Assembly (NCBI GenBank): GCA_949752745.1
Contig: OX457029.1
Span: 15,749,956-15,813,955, forward strand
Direction of reading: 5' to 3'
Origin: Protula sp. h YS-2021
Lineage: Eukaryota > Annelida > Polychaeta > Sabellida > Serpulidae
Length of the DNA stretch: 64,000 bases
In this document: positions 32,172 to 41,639 of the stretch, one piece after another
How the letters are laid out: each line of letters begins with the position of its first letter
How positions within the stretch are numbered: the stretch's first letter is position 1
Translations under genes and position numbers: made by a program
The notes under the pieces: model-generated
Databases searched by the model: none
Told to the model about the DNA's origin: nothing
What the model saw: the letters and a program-made list of their open reading frames with translations, nothing else

Positions 32172-32678
32172 AAAAATTAAAAGCTCATGTGATGGCTTAC
32201 TGAAATGTAAAGTGTGTACATGGTAAGAAAATGAGAATTCTGAGGTTTTTCCCTTGTCATTCCTTTATATTTTTTCAATATATTTGCAGTCGAAAAAAAA
32301 GCACACCGGCATTGGTGAGATCTGGTTACAAGCCGAATCACGCTATGGGTGTTTCAAATAAAATGTGCAAGAATTTTGACTGCAAGGGAAATATTGAAAA
32401 ATAAAAGAAATTATAGAAGAAACATAGGAAAAACAGCTCATACATGGGACATTAAAAGAAAGTAAAACTTAAAACTATTTGTTAAAACTTTCAATACAAT
32501 TTTAAAATAGCATACGGGCTATTTAAAACACGATTGCTCTTTGATGCAAGAGAAATTGACATTTAAGCGAAATCTCTCTATCACCTCTTACATTTTTAGT
32601 TTAGTTTGTATTCGAAACACAGAATTTATGCATTTTTATCGGAACGCCCAAAGTGTGATTTCGCCTAGTGGGACCTAG

Positions 32679-32865
32679 AGTGGTATTCTGCTCTGTCCTT
32701 ACATTTAAGGACGTCCTTACTTTTGAGATTAGATGGTTCATCCTTAATTTTTATCCTTATTTTTAAAAGACTCTGTTAAGTTTGAGGATAGGGCAGAATA
32801 GCTTTTCTATCCTTAATTTTAAAAATAAGGACATCCTTAAAATAAGGACAGAGCAGAATACCACT
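32679..32865. mobile_element. Palindromic MITE, 187 bp, CCTAG target duplication
   Basis: AGTGGTATTCTGCTCTGTCC at 32679 is the exact complement of the right end at 32865. Internal TAAGGA/TCCTTA boxes are repeated and partly paired. Flanking CCTAG occurs at 32674-32678 and 32866-32870. The single-stranded form would fold into one long hairpin. No coding capacity. Confidence 0.85.
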
Positions 32866-32870
32866 CCTAG

Positions 32871-34062
32871 TCCCAGCGGACCCTTTCAATCTGCCTAGGA
32901 CAGAAAGGCTGTCATAGGAAGACCGCAAGACTAAGTGGAACCGGTAGGCAGAATTCTCGACTCAAAATACAGAAACTGGACCCCTATACACTAAGGAATG
33001 GTATTCGTTGTGACTCTGACAGAGATATATACACAGTAAAAGGGAGGCGGAGCTACTTGGGGGTACGCAAGGATCCTTTCCTTAAGCGAAGGAAGGGTTC
33101 ACTGGGATAAAGTCACAATAGCCTTCAAAATCGAAGTGCATTTGGAACCACACATGTACTTATGAGTTCATAAACAGGTATAATGTTGCATACAAACCTC
33201 TGCCATTGTCTGTTAATTTCCGATTTGTTCTAAACGTTGTCTTTGGTGGACGCAAAAATGCAAAGTGTACCCTCCTGAACTTGTTTAGACTGCTTAACGC
33301 ATCGTCGTCATGGTAATTATGAGCAACAAAACGTAAACCGCTGGGTACCTCACGATAAATACAAGAATTCGTTAGTACCACTATTACAAACGGGTATATT
33401 AACTAGAAAAGCTGAATTAATTTTATGAATCTCGATTGATTACTTGGTAAATAAAACATTACAAAACGCGTATTAATATCTGGATTGAATTGACTACATG
33501 TACCTGTAAGGTGTTTCTATTTAACTGCATTTCTTACGATGTACTCAGTCACAAGCTCTTTATTGCAATTTTGCAATTTATCAAAAATAATTAATACCTT
33601 AAAATACGAATTTTCCTATATCTGCCATATCATGTAAGAAAGAAAACCGGGACAAAGTGACATCTTAAATTTTCTGTCGTAATATATATATTCTTGTAAT
33701 CATTTTCTTTAAAAGACAAGTAATTTTAGTTCATATATTAAGAACTGCTTTATGGGTTCTTTGTTTGATTCTGTTTTATTAGATTTCAATTTATGTTACA
33801 AATAAACCTATTAAGACACAGAATAACAACAATGGCAGTTTTAGGGTATAATAATTTTTTCCACCCAAATAAATTTGTTAATCACTGAACGCAAAGTGAA
33901 GAAAATATGGTAGTTATAATTCGACACTCTATGTAGACGGCTTCATGTTTTTGTAATAACCCTCGTACAAGCTCATGGTTCTGAAAAGCACCGTGGCTGT
34001 CTGTTTTGTGGTTTATACCGCCGTTATTTGACTGAGAGACGCTGGGCTTGTCTAAATTTTCT
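32871..34062. other. Non-coding stretch, no feature recognised
   Basis: AT-rich sequence with one unremarkable 73-codon frame on the minus strand (33160-33381). No RNA gene, repeat array or splice-supported exon was seen. Confidence 0.5.
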
Positions 34063-34746
34063 TTAATCGAGATTTACGGCGAGTCTGGTTGTCTGGAACC
34101 TTTTCCCACAGGGGCAATCAACTTGAATAATCTCTATTCCCACTGCACAAATGTTGATATGTGCTCTCCTTTCCTCTGGTGTAGCTTGAGGAGTGCAACA
34201 AAAGGGGCATTTCAGATTTGAAGACACAGGTTGTTCTGTGGCTTCCGGCTTAGGATTAGTCTTAAACCACTCTGCCATCATCACTGACAGGGCCTTAGCT
34301 GAGGCCTCATCAGCTTGGAGAATGAAATGCTCAGGTATTGTGGATAATGAATCCAGGGTCAATGGCAGAATCTTAAGCGTTTTGGCAGGCGGTTGTTGAC
34401 TTGAAGCTTGGTCGGGTTTAGCAGTCTTGGCAGGCGGTTGTTCCACTGAAGCTTGGTCAGGTATAACAGTCTTGCAAGGCGGTTGTGTTGTTCCACTGGA
34501 GCTTGGCGATGTGGCTGGCCAATTTACATATTTGATCGCTTGGCCACGTTTGCAGAAGACGAAAGCAAGCAGTATTCTTCACACTGTACCGGTCAACGGC
34601 ATTCTGTGCTTCCTCTACAGCCATTTTTCCTTTGAACAATTGATACTCCCCAAGAATAAGGTTTAAAATGACCTTATCCCGGGGATAGAGTTCATGCTTA
34701 GCGCAGAAAAAGCGTCGCTTAGAAATTTACTAATCGTTGGGTCCAT
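34063..34746 (-). pseudogene. Unrecognised gene with C-terminal Cys/His motif, frameshifted, next to the Polinton left end
   Basis: The minus strand has an ATG at 34746, about 46 bp downstream of a TATA box (34792-34798). Coding-like sequence continues to the stop at 34063-34065, broken by a frameshift near a T run at about 34700 and by stops near 34440-34460. The middle has two or three imperfect repeats of a PPAKT/KPDQAS motif. The C-terminal part has CPFC...H.N.C, a candidate zinc-binding motif, then a VDCPCGKRF stretch. No family was recognised. It lies outside the repeat that may mark the Polinton end, but it shares a promoter region with it, so it may be a cargo gene of the same element. 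Confidence 0.4.
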
Positions 34747-34791
34747 GGTTGTGAAACGAGCAGTGATAATGGGAACGGAGTAGCGCTGCGC

Positions 34792-34798
34792 TTATATA
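34792..34798 (-). promoter_or_regulatory. TATA box for the 34063-34746 gene
   Basis: CCTATATAAG on the minus strand, 46-50 bp upstream of the ATG at 34746. It points away from the Polinton, back to back with the TATA box at 35168. Confidence 0.5.
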
Positions 34799-34959
34799 GG
34801 AACACGGCTCTAGGCCGTGTGACTTAGCCAACGTTCCCACCTTTGATGTTGCCGGCATTGACACAGTATAGCAGAGTAAGTCGCCTGACGTTCCCTCCAC
34901 GTTTGTGGGTGTGTATAAGTGTGCAGCTATATGTTTAGTTGAACCAACCCCCCCCCCCC

Positions 34960-35130
34960 CCCTACAAATTGAGATTTTCGCATATTTACACGTTTCAGAC
35001 AATTCTGAACACTTTTGGTATTTTTACTCTCGGCCCTCCATCACCCTCCTCCCCCAGATCAGAAATTGAGATTTTTGCATTTTTACATGTTTCAGACAAT
35101 TCTGAATAAGTTTGGTTTTTTACCCTCGGA
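34960..35130 (+). repeat. Left end repeat: two units with a TTCAGA-N4-TCTGAA palindrome
   Basis: Two units of about 90 bp (about 34964-35045 and 35057-35125) share AAATTGAGATTTT, GCAT.TTTACA.GTTTCAGA and CAATTCTGAA, followed by a TTTGGT..TTTTA.[C]TC box and C-rich DNA. Both carry the perfect palindrome TTCAGACAATTCTGAA. The pair is found inverted at 49170-49330. It is probably the Polinton terminal inverted repeat, or a control element repeated at both ends. Confidence 0.75.
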
Positions 35131-35167
35131 CCAACCCCCTTCCCCCCTTTAGCTTGCAGTTGCATGG

Positions 35168-35174
35168 TATATAA
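35168..35174 (+). promoter_or_regulatory. Inward TATA box at the left end of the Polinton
   Basis: TATATAAGG, about 40 bp inside the left end repeat and about 125 bp upstream of the ATG at 35299. The mirror-image end at 49141-49147 has the same TATATAAGG facing inward, so it is likely the promoter for the rightward gene set. Confidence 0.55.
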
Positions 35175-35298
35175 GGAATACCTGCAAACTTCAGCAGTTT
35201 ATAACTTGTGAAGCGCTGAACCGATTCAAACCATTTTTCACCAAAGTGTTCAGCAAAACTTCGTCTTTTAGCTGCAATAAAAAAAGAATCAATTTAAG

Positions 35299-35860
35299 AT
35301 GAGTACTACCTGCAGGTTGAAGATGGACAGTATGGTAGATTCATTAAAAACAGACGAGATGATAAATAGATCAAATTATCTTCTTCCCTCTGGAAGAATG
35401 TAAATGACAACTTAGAGAGGCTGTGCAACATTGACTTTAAACTGCACTTAACACAAAGCGCTTAGACCTGATTAAGTACCACGGTTGTCGCTATGTCAGT
35501 TGTCTCACTATCAAGAGAAAAACTATACGTATTACATCAATTTCAATGATGACGAATGGACAACGTTGGTGGATGCAATGCCACAGATAAACAATGTGTT
35601 ATTTAACGAGTTGACAGTATCATCAACATCCAGTCTTTTGATTGAAGAGACGCGGGTGATATTGGTCCAGTTAACTGATGATAAAAAAATAAAAAAACTA
35701 ATCTAACCGAGGAAAAACTAGCTGAGGTGCGATTACATAATTCAAATGCACAAAAACAGCTTGGACTTACGTGTACATATCGTGGCGCTGAAGGATATGT
35801 AGAAGATGACGATTGCCACTGCAACAGATTTGATTGCAACTTATGTGAACTTTAAAAGTT
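35299..35860 (+). pseudogene. Polinton ORF remnant, possibly PC4-like ssDNA-binding fold
   Basis: Broken coding sequence. Two stretches, I-x-LS-x3-W near 35375-35400 and YYINFNDDEWTTLVDAMPQI near 35530-35590, have the spacing of PC4/p15-type domains (hydrophobic strand, then E/D-W, then a helix with P-x-I). Polintons sometimes carry small DNA-binding proteins in this position. A later piece contains a Cys/His cluster (about 35800-35860). The function is an inference and could be wrong. Confidence 0.3.
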
Positions 35861-36049
35861 TTGCGATAAATGTGAAGCTTTAGAGGTTGGCGAGATGCAT
35901 ATAGAGGGATGGCTAATGTATTGAAAAGAGTGACATTATAAAAGAACTTTTAGATCAGGTATATAATCATATATTCTGTAGAGACCAAGCAGTAAAGAGT
36001 GTTTTAGCATTATGATCATGGATGTTATTTTCAAACGGATTTATGTAAA

Positions 36050-36720
36050 CCTGTGATTGATGAATTGATTTAGATTTGGATTTGGATTTGAGAAAGAACA
36101 GCTTTGGCACTAAGAAACTTTTTGGGACTTGATGCACTGCAACCTTAACAGAATTGAATTACACAACAAGTTAATTGAACAACGTTATCAAACTGGAATA
36201 GAAGAAGCAGAGGACTTTGATTTTGATTCTGCATTTCACTTTTGTTGTACTGATGTAGGAGTTACTTTCGTGTGGTGGATTATTTGACGGTTTGCTTTAT
36301 AGAGGAGCAATAAACCATTTCAACATTTCATCTCATTTACAGACGTATACAGATATTGGATAATATCCTCAAAGTGAATTATGTTGACTTTATGTTTTCA
36401 AAACTTCTGTATTTTGAATCTGACTAGACACTGAAAGTTAAGAATATGCATAAACACTGGGAATTTGTTGGAAGAACAATTTCAAAAAAATTGTTTCATC
36501 CAATCTTTTCTGAACAAATGTGAAGAACTGAATTTACCAGGGAATACCTATAACAATGATTCAGGATTTATCAAATCCAATACGATATGGGCAGCTGACC
36601 TGATGCTAGCTGTGGCTGCTAGAATTATTTTACATTATGACGATGATGTTTCACTGTCAACGGATATATCAGAGCTTGTCCGTTCAATAATGGACGAGCT
36701 GAAATGAATATAGATACTTG
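36050..36720 (+). pseudogene. Unrecognised Polinton ORF remnants
   Basis: Coding-like pieces on the plus strand include an 80-codon open part (36465-36707) and an upstream piece around 36290-36420. Stops and shifts break the reading every 30-60 codons. No domain was recognised. Position between the left end and the integrase remnant suggests an accessory gene of the element. Confidence 0.3.
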
Positions 36721-36883
36721 CAAAATGTTTAAAGAACATCAAATTTATATGTATAAAATGTAATGCATTGCATAATCTTTTAACTAATTTTTTCTCTGAT
36801 TTGTTAAAGTATTAGTTAAGTTATTCGTGTTTCATTTCAATAAAAGTGTTATTATGTGAATGATTGGTCTCATTCAAGTTAAT

Positions 36884-37150
36884 ATGGTAACATGGACAGA
36901 GTACTTAGCCAGTACTTACTTTAAACCTGGAATCCCTGTAGCAATTGCCAGACCTGAAAAGTTATGCAAACTACTAAAGCGAAACAAACAACCTGTTACA
37001 TATTTCAAAGTAAAAAACTGGTTCCAAAACTAAGATGTCTTTAATGATATGAGGGATCTGGACTTACCACATGTGACCAGCATTGCAGAACATAATGAAG
37101 ACAATTACTTTATACTTATTTTTATTGATGACATTAATCAAAAACGTTTT
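36884..37150 (+). pseudogene. Polinton integrase remnant (N-terminal part and start of catalytic core)
   Basis: From the ATG at 36884 the sequence matches the pattern of Polinton integrase N-termini (YL.STYFKPG...PEKLCKLLKR). Then come a stop and a conserved core entry (DLDLPHVTSIAEHN, then YFILIFIDDI), where the first catalytic Asp of the DDE core sits. The rest of the core and the chromodomain are not found before the ATPase begins, so the gene is internally deleted as well as broken by a stop near 37031. Retroviral-type integrase inserts Polintons into the host genome. Confidence 0.5.
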
Positions 37151-37335
37151 AGATGAAGATATTGATGGTCGTTTCTGTGAAGAAGAATTACAAGCTGTTA
37201 CAAAAGATATTTAATCCGTATACAAAATTGAAAAAAATTGAAGACACGAAAAAGGCGAGGTGTGAAAGAATTATTTCTCAAATGGTTAGGCTGACCAAAG
37301 AAATTTACTAGTTGGGTTAAGGAATCTGATATACC

Positions 37336-37922
37336 ATGAAGCATCCATTTACATTTATGGTTTCTGGACCAACTGGTAGTGAAAAAACGTGCTGAAATCA
37401 ATCATTGAACAAAAAGGTATTCAGCCATTTTCTAATAATATTTTATGGCTCTATGCCGCAGATCAACCTTTATACAAAGGTATGAAAGAGGTGATATTTC
37501 ATGAAGATATTCCAGAGGATATTGGAAAACGTTTCAATCGGAAACAGAATAACTTACGCGTTACTGATGATCTCATGACTAAATACCATAGTGACGAACG
37601 CATGACCAGATTGTTTAGTGTTGGAAGTAGTCATAAAAATGTAAGTATTATTTTCATCATGCACAGTCTATTTCACCATGGAAAGGAAATGCGTAATATT
37701 GGTTTAAATACACATCACATTATTCTCTTTAAAAATCAAAAGAATAGTCAACAGATTAGTACATTGGCTCTCCAAATGTATCCAGGGAAATCTCAGTTTC
37801 TCATTGAGGTATATCAAGATGCTACAAGCAATCCTCATGGTAATTTATTTATTGATTTAAAACCAAAGACAGAAGATAAGATACGTATTCGCACAAATAT
37901 TCTACCAAATGATACACATTAG
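37336..37922 (+). pseudogene. Polinton A32-like packaging ATPase, frameshifted
   Basis: FtsK/HerA-superfamily ATPase thought to package DNA into Polinton virions. It starts at an ATG at 37336. The Walker A region near the N-terminus reads GPTGSEKT, with Glu in place of the usual Gly, and a frameshift follows directly. From 37389 the frame is open for 177 codons, with a Walker B-like hydrophobic strand (SIIFIMHSLFHHG) and RNIGLNTHHIILFK, typical of this family. Length without the shift is close to the usual 190-230 residues. Confidence 0.75.
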
Positions 37923-38295
37923 TTTATGTGAATAAAATAGTGTACGAAGAAGAATTACAACAGTTTGATATTGAACGTCAAGATGTCTAGATGAATTCGA
38001 GCGAGTCATCCATTTCTTCATTAGCACATAGCAGTGAGGTAAATCCTTATTGACGCAAGCTACAAAAGATGAAATGTCTAGTTAATTTGAAATATGTTTT
38101 AATCTATGGCATGGAGACTTACCATTGAAGTTACATATGCTTAAAAAAATTAAAACGTGAACAATAAACCTTTCGACCACTGGCTCATAAGAAAATTTCC
38201 CTTTAGCGTAAAAAAGAAGTTAATTAATCAGAAGGTGGATTTATTGGAACCACTGCAGGAATTGCACTTCTATTATTAGCTCAATTGTTATTAAA
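37923..38295 (+). other. Polinton inter-gene stretch
   Basis: About 370 bp with short coding-like pieces (VNKIVYEEELQQFD, then a Gly-rich GGFIGTTAG-like piece near 38240) broken by stops. Probably the tail of the ATPase region and a small lost gene; nothing firm can be named. Confidence 0.35.
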
Positions 38296-38550
38296 ATGAA
38301 ACATACAATGAAAATGGTCCTTATTCGTGAATCAGAATATATAAAATTTTTATCAAGTCAACCTTCAAATGTATTAAAGCTAAAGTGAATAAACTTAAAA
38401 AACGAAATCGTTAAACTGCTGCAGAAATTCTTACCTTCTTGGTCGTCATTTACGAAGAATTCAATCACAACAACAAAAGTCTGCTGCAACATCTACTGCA
38501 GAAAAATCAGAAAAAACACAACAGTTAACATTTCTAAACCACTTTTAACC
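38296..38550 (+). pseudogene. Small Polinton protein remnant
   Basis: The ATG at 38296 opens a Met/Lys-rich frame (KMVLIRESEYIKFL) similar in style to the short protein that precedes minor capsid genes in many Polintons. It is broken after about 30 codons, and a Lys/Thr-rich tail follows in another frame. The resemblance is from memory of Polinton layouts; confidence is low. Confidence 0.35.
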
Positions 38551-39341
38551 TATATATCATGTGAAAGTAACACAACCTCTGACAGAACTTAAGAACAATG
38601 GTACAAGGTGGACAGATATGAATGAATTTGTTTTGAAAACTAGAGATGTTATTGAAATTATAACATTATTGATTTACTGTAAGAAGCATTGTATGTTGCA
38701 AGAAGAAAAGAACGACAAGTACCAACACTAGGGTGGAAGCAATACATTCAGGAAACTGTATATGCTAATATTCCAAGAACTGTTTTTGGTAGAAAAAGAC
38801 AATTCGTGATGATATTATAAAAGAAATAAAACACCGTCAAGAAAGACGGTTTCCAGAAGGATGTAAACATTTTTAACATAGTTTAAAGAGTTATGTTGTT
38901 GTTGTCAAGAAAAGAAGGTACAACTCATATCCCTGTAAAAATAAGATCTGCAAGTGCTTATTGTGAAGAAGTAATAGACAGCAACAATGTGGACCATGAA
39001 CGCAAAGCACATAATGCCAGCAACGAACGTAATGCGAGCAATGTATTGTGTGAATGGCACGTGTCATGCATAAAGCAGATGTGAATCATGGATTTTATAC
39101 ACTTTATGTGTTCTGCAGTATTTGTTAACCACAAGTAGTTGAAGATTATTATGTTCCTTTACTATGTTCTGTTCCTATTCAAGGTCATGATGGTGATATT
39201 ATTATGAAAACTTATGAAGAACCTCATTATGTACCTGTTCATATATCAAAATTTGACACGATAGAAATCAATATTAAGGATGACACAGATCATAATGTCA
39301 CATTTCAAACTGGAAAAATGATCTGTAAACTTCGTTTTTGA
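38551..39341 (+). pseudogene. Polinton minor capsid (penton-like) protein, broken
   Basis: Plus-strand pieces include LTELKNNGTRWTDMNEF (38580s), GWKQYIQETVYANIPRTVFG (38730s), and near the end VPLLCSVPIQGHDGD, then PHYVPVHISKFDTIEI and DDTDHNVTFQTGK. The last block is the conserved C-terminal part of the single-jelly-roll protein of Polintons. A stretch at 38990-39060 with repeated AACGAACGTAATG-like words looks like a later insertion or duplication. At least six stops or shifts are present. Confidence 0.6.
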
Positions 39342-39352
39342 CAAAAAGCATT

Positions 39353-39680
39353 ATGAAAGCATATAGACACGATCCATCCGCATACCGTAATCATGCCTTC
39401 ATCAAGTGGGTGGTGATTTGCCAGGATTTAAAGGTGCACGCATACAATATGGAGATGATATTGGTTCATTCTTGGAAGCATTGGTTCGTAAAGCTATCGC
39501 ACTCATTAAGGTAGGGAATAAAAGTGTTGCACCACATCTGAAGAAGGTTGTTAGAAGGCGAAAGAAAGTGAAAGGAGTAACATCAAAGAAAGAAATGTCA
39601 GTTTTTCTTGCGAATGCAGTCTTTCTTCATTGGAATGGTTTGGTATACCACCAACACGAAGTGCTGTGGAAAAAGTTATA
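39353..39680 (+). pseudogene. Polinton small virion-type protein, partly open
   Basis: The ATG at 39353 starts MKAYRHDPSAYRNHAF. After a shift at about 39405, GGDLPGFKGARIQYGDDIGS, a hydrophobic helix and a Lys/Arg-rich tail follow. A short Gly-rich start, amphipathic helix and basic stretch is the pattern of a small Polinton core/cement protein encoded just before the major capsid gene. Its real end is probably near 39600, where major capsid coding begins in another frame. Confidence 0.55.
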
Positions 39681-40925
39681 GTGTAGACCATCAACCACTC
39701 ACTGCCATTAAAGATGGTGCTCCAGTAGAATTTTTTATATCTGCATTACAGAAGAATATTTAGATTTAAAGACTAGTAGACTTCATGTTGTATGTACTAT
39801 TGTCATGAGAGATGGTAGAGTTTGTGATGTAGATCATAGCGTAACATCCATCAATGATTTATTTAATGGTTTCTGGTCCAATATTGAATTATTTCTGAAT
39901 GATCGATTAAATTCACCTAGTAGTAATTCTCATGGTTATACCAGCATCATTTCACACCTCATCTATGATTCAGAAGAAAGCCTTACTTCTGAACGCTCTA
40001 TGCGTCTCATCTGTAAGGATACTGCTGGATCGATGAATTCTCATGCAGTGAAATAAGTCAATCATTCAGAGTATATAATAGGCTTTCATGTAAATGCTGA
40101 TGGTGGTGAACTACCTGAAGAAAAAAATGGTTTGCACAATCGTTATTTGCTTACACGTCTGAGCTCTGGGTTAATGCTCACATGTGCCTTAAGAGTAGAT
40201 TTATTTGAGCAAGATCGATCGCTATCTTCCCAATGGTATGAGTATGAAATTGCATTTGTAAAGGCAAAGAGATGAATATTTATTAATGTTTGCAAATGAT
40301 ACCTTTAAATTAGAAGTGAGATATATGTTTTTACCATTTGCAAAGTGAGAGCTAGTCCAGATATTCAGCTGGGATATACAGATGCATTGATGAAAGCTCC
40401 TGCTAAGTTTCCTGTTACCAGAAAAGAATGTAAAATTTTAGCCATTCTTGCTTGATTTCAATCTTTTGTGAAAGATAATATCTTTTTGGGTCAATTACCA
40501 AAACGTATTGTAATTGGAATGGTTCATAATGAATTCTTTGCTTGAACAGTGATGAGAAATCCATACAATTTTGAACATTTTGATATTAATTATACGCAAC
40601 TTTACACCGATGGTGAACCAGTCCTGTCCTAATATCTCAAGCTTAACATTGAACATGGAAAATATCTTGACGCTTTTGAAACTCTTTATAAATCCTTTCA
40701 TAAACTATGGTGAGAAAAGCTCATTCATAAAACGGGAAGATTGGGCTAGAGGTTATGCTTTTTTTTCTTTCTACTTAACGGCTAATTATGATGGTATGAT
40801 CATTACGCCTTTATGAAGCATGGAAACTTACGGCTAGAGATGAATGCTAACAATGCCTTGCAAAATACAGTTAATGTCATAGTCTGGATTTGACAACATC
40901 ATTGAAATAAGTGCAAATCAAAGTA
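39595..40925 (+). pseudogene. Polinton major capsid protein (double jelly roll), broken
   Basis: The N-terminal part overlaps the previous frame (about 39600-39680). Recognisable parts are DHQPLTAIKDGAPVEFFIS (39690s), DVDHSVTSINDLFNGFWSNI (39825-39885), SERSMRLI, GFHVNADGGEL, and near the C-terminus YAFFSFYLTANYDG. These match the animal Polinton capsid family that includes C. elegans F54H12.2. The gene is interrupted by at least eight stops or frameshifts and would not give a capsid. Confidence 0.7.
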
Positions 40926-40944
40926 TTCGGTTTGATTATCAATC

Positions 40945-41596
40945 ATGAACACGAAACAGACAGATGCCATATTGACTCATGATGTCATGATAAAAGACCT
41001 ATTTCATGGAGTGTTTCCTATGGATCAACTGCCAACATTACAGCAAGGAGCGTATGCCGTCAACACAGACACTCATGATGAACTTGGCGAACATTGGGTT
41101 GCCGTATACTTTGAAAAAGCTGCGAAATATTTTGACTCTTATGGACTTTCATGGGGTTTTCATGGTGTATATTATGAATTGCATAGAACTCCCATTTTCA
41201 AACTGTGGCTGCCTTTGAAGCTGTTGTAGTGGTAATGGCTGCAACTCAGGCTTTGTCACAGGCGTTAATTTAGATATTGTGTCAGACTTTGCTGTAGATA
41301 TTGTCTCAGACTTTGCTGTAGGTACGACGTAGACATTGCCATAAATGTCAGTTGCCGTTTACTCACTGCAGACATGTGCACTCTTCGACAGTTTAATACG
41401 GAATGATTGTTATGTGTGGGGTGGACGCCTTTTATATCATATACTCATGGTCTACAAACTGCACTGTGAGCTGTGTAATGCCCATGAGCTAATGTGGTGT
41501 AACCATTATCCAGCACATAGCGCTTGTCATCAAATGGTGAAAGACCAACCTTCGCAATCTTCTCTGGAAAAAATTGATGTTGATGACTTCGAATGA
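40945..41596 (+). pseudogene. Polinton adenovirus-type cysteine protease, C-terminal part damaged
   Basis: The ATG at 40945 starts a frame open for 94 codons. It contains the active-site His in GEHWVAVYF and the following acidic residue in KYFDSYGL, the usual order of adenain/Ulp1-like maturation proteases. The catalytic Cys block expected about 60-70 residues later is not clear; a Cys-containing piece in the frame at 41345-41596 may be what is left. A short direct repeat (TAGATATTGT.TCAGACTTTGCTG) at 41272-41320 sits in the gap. Confidence 0.65.
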
Positions 41597-41639
41597 TGTT
41601 TCCTACGACATATTACTGCTCTCTCTTAAATGAACTGTC

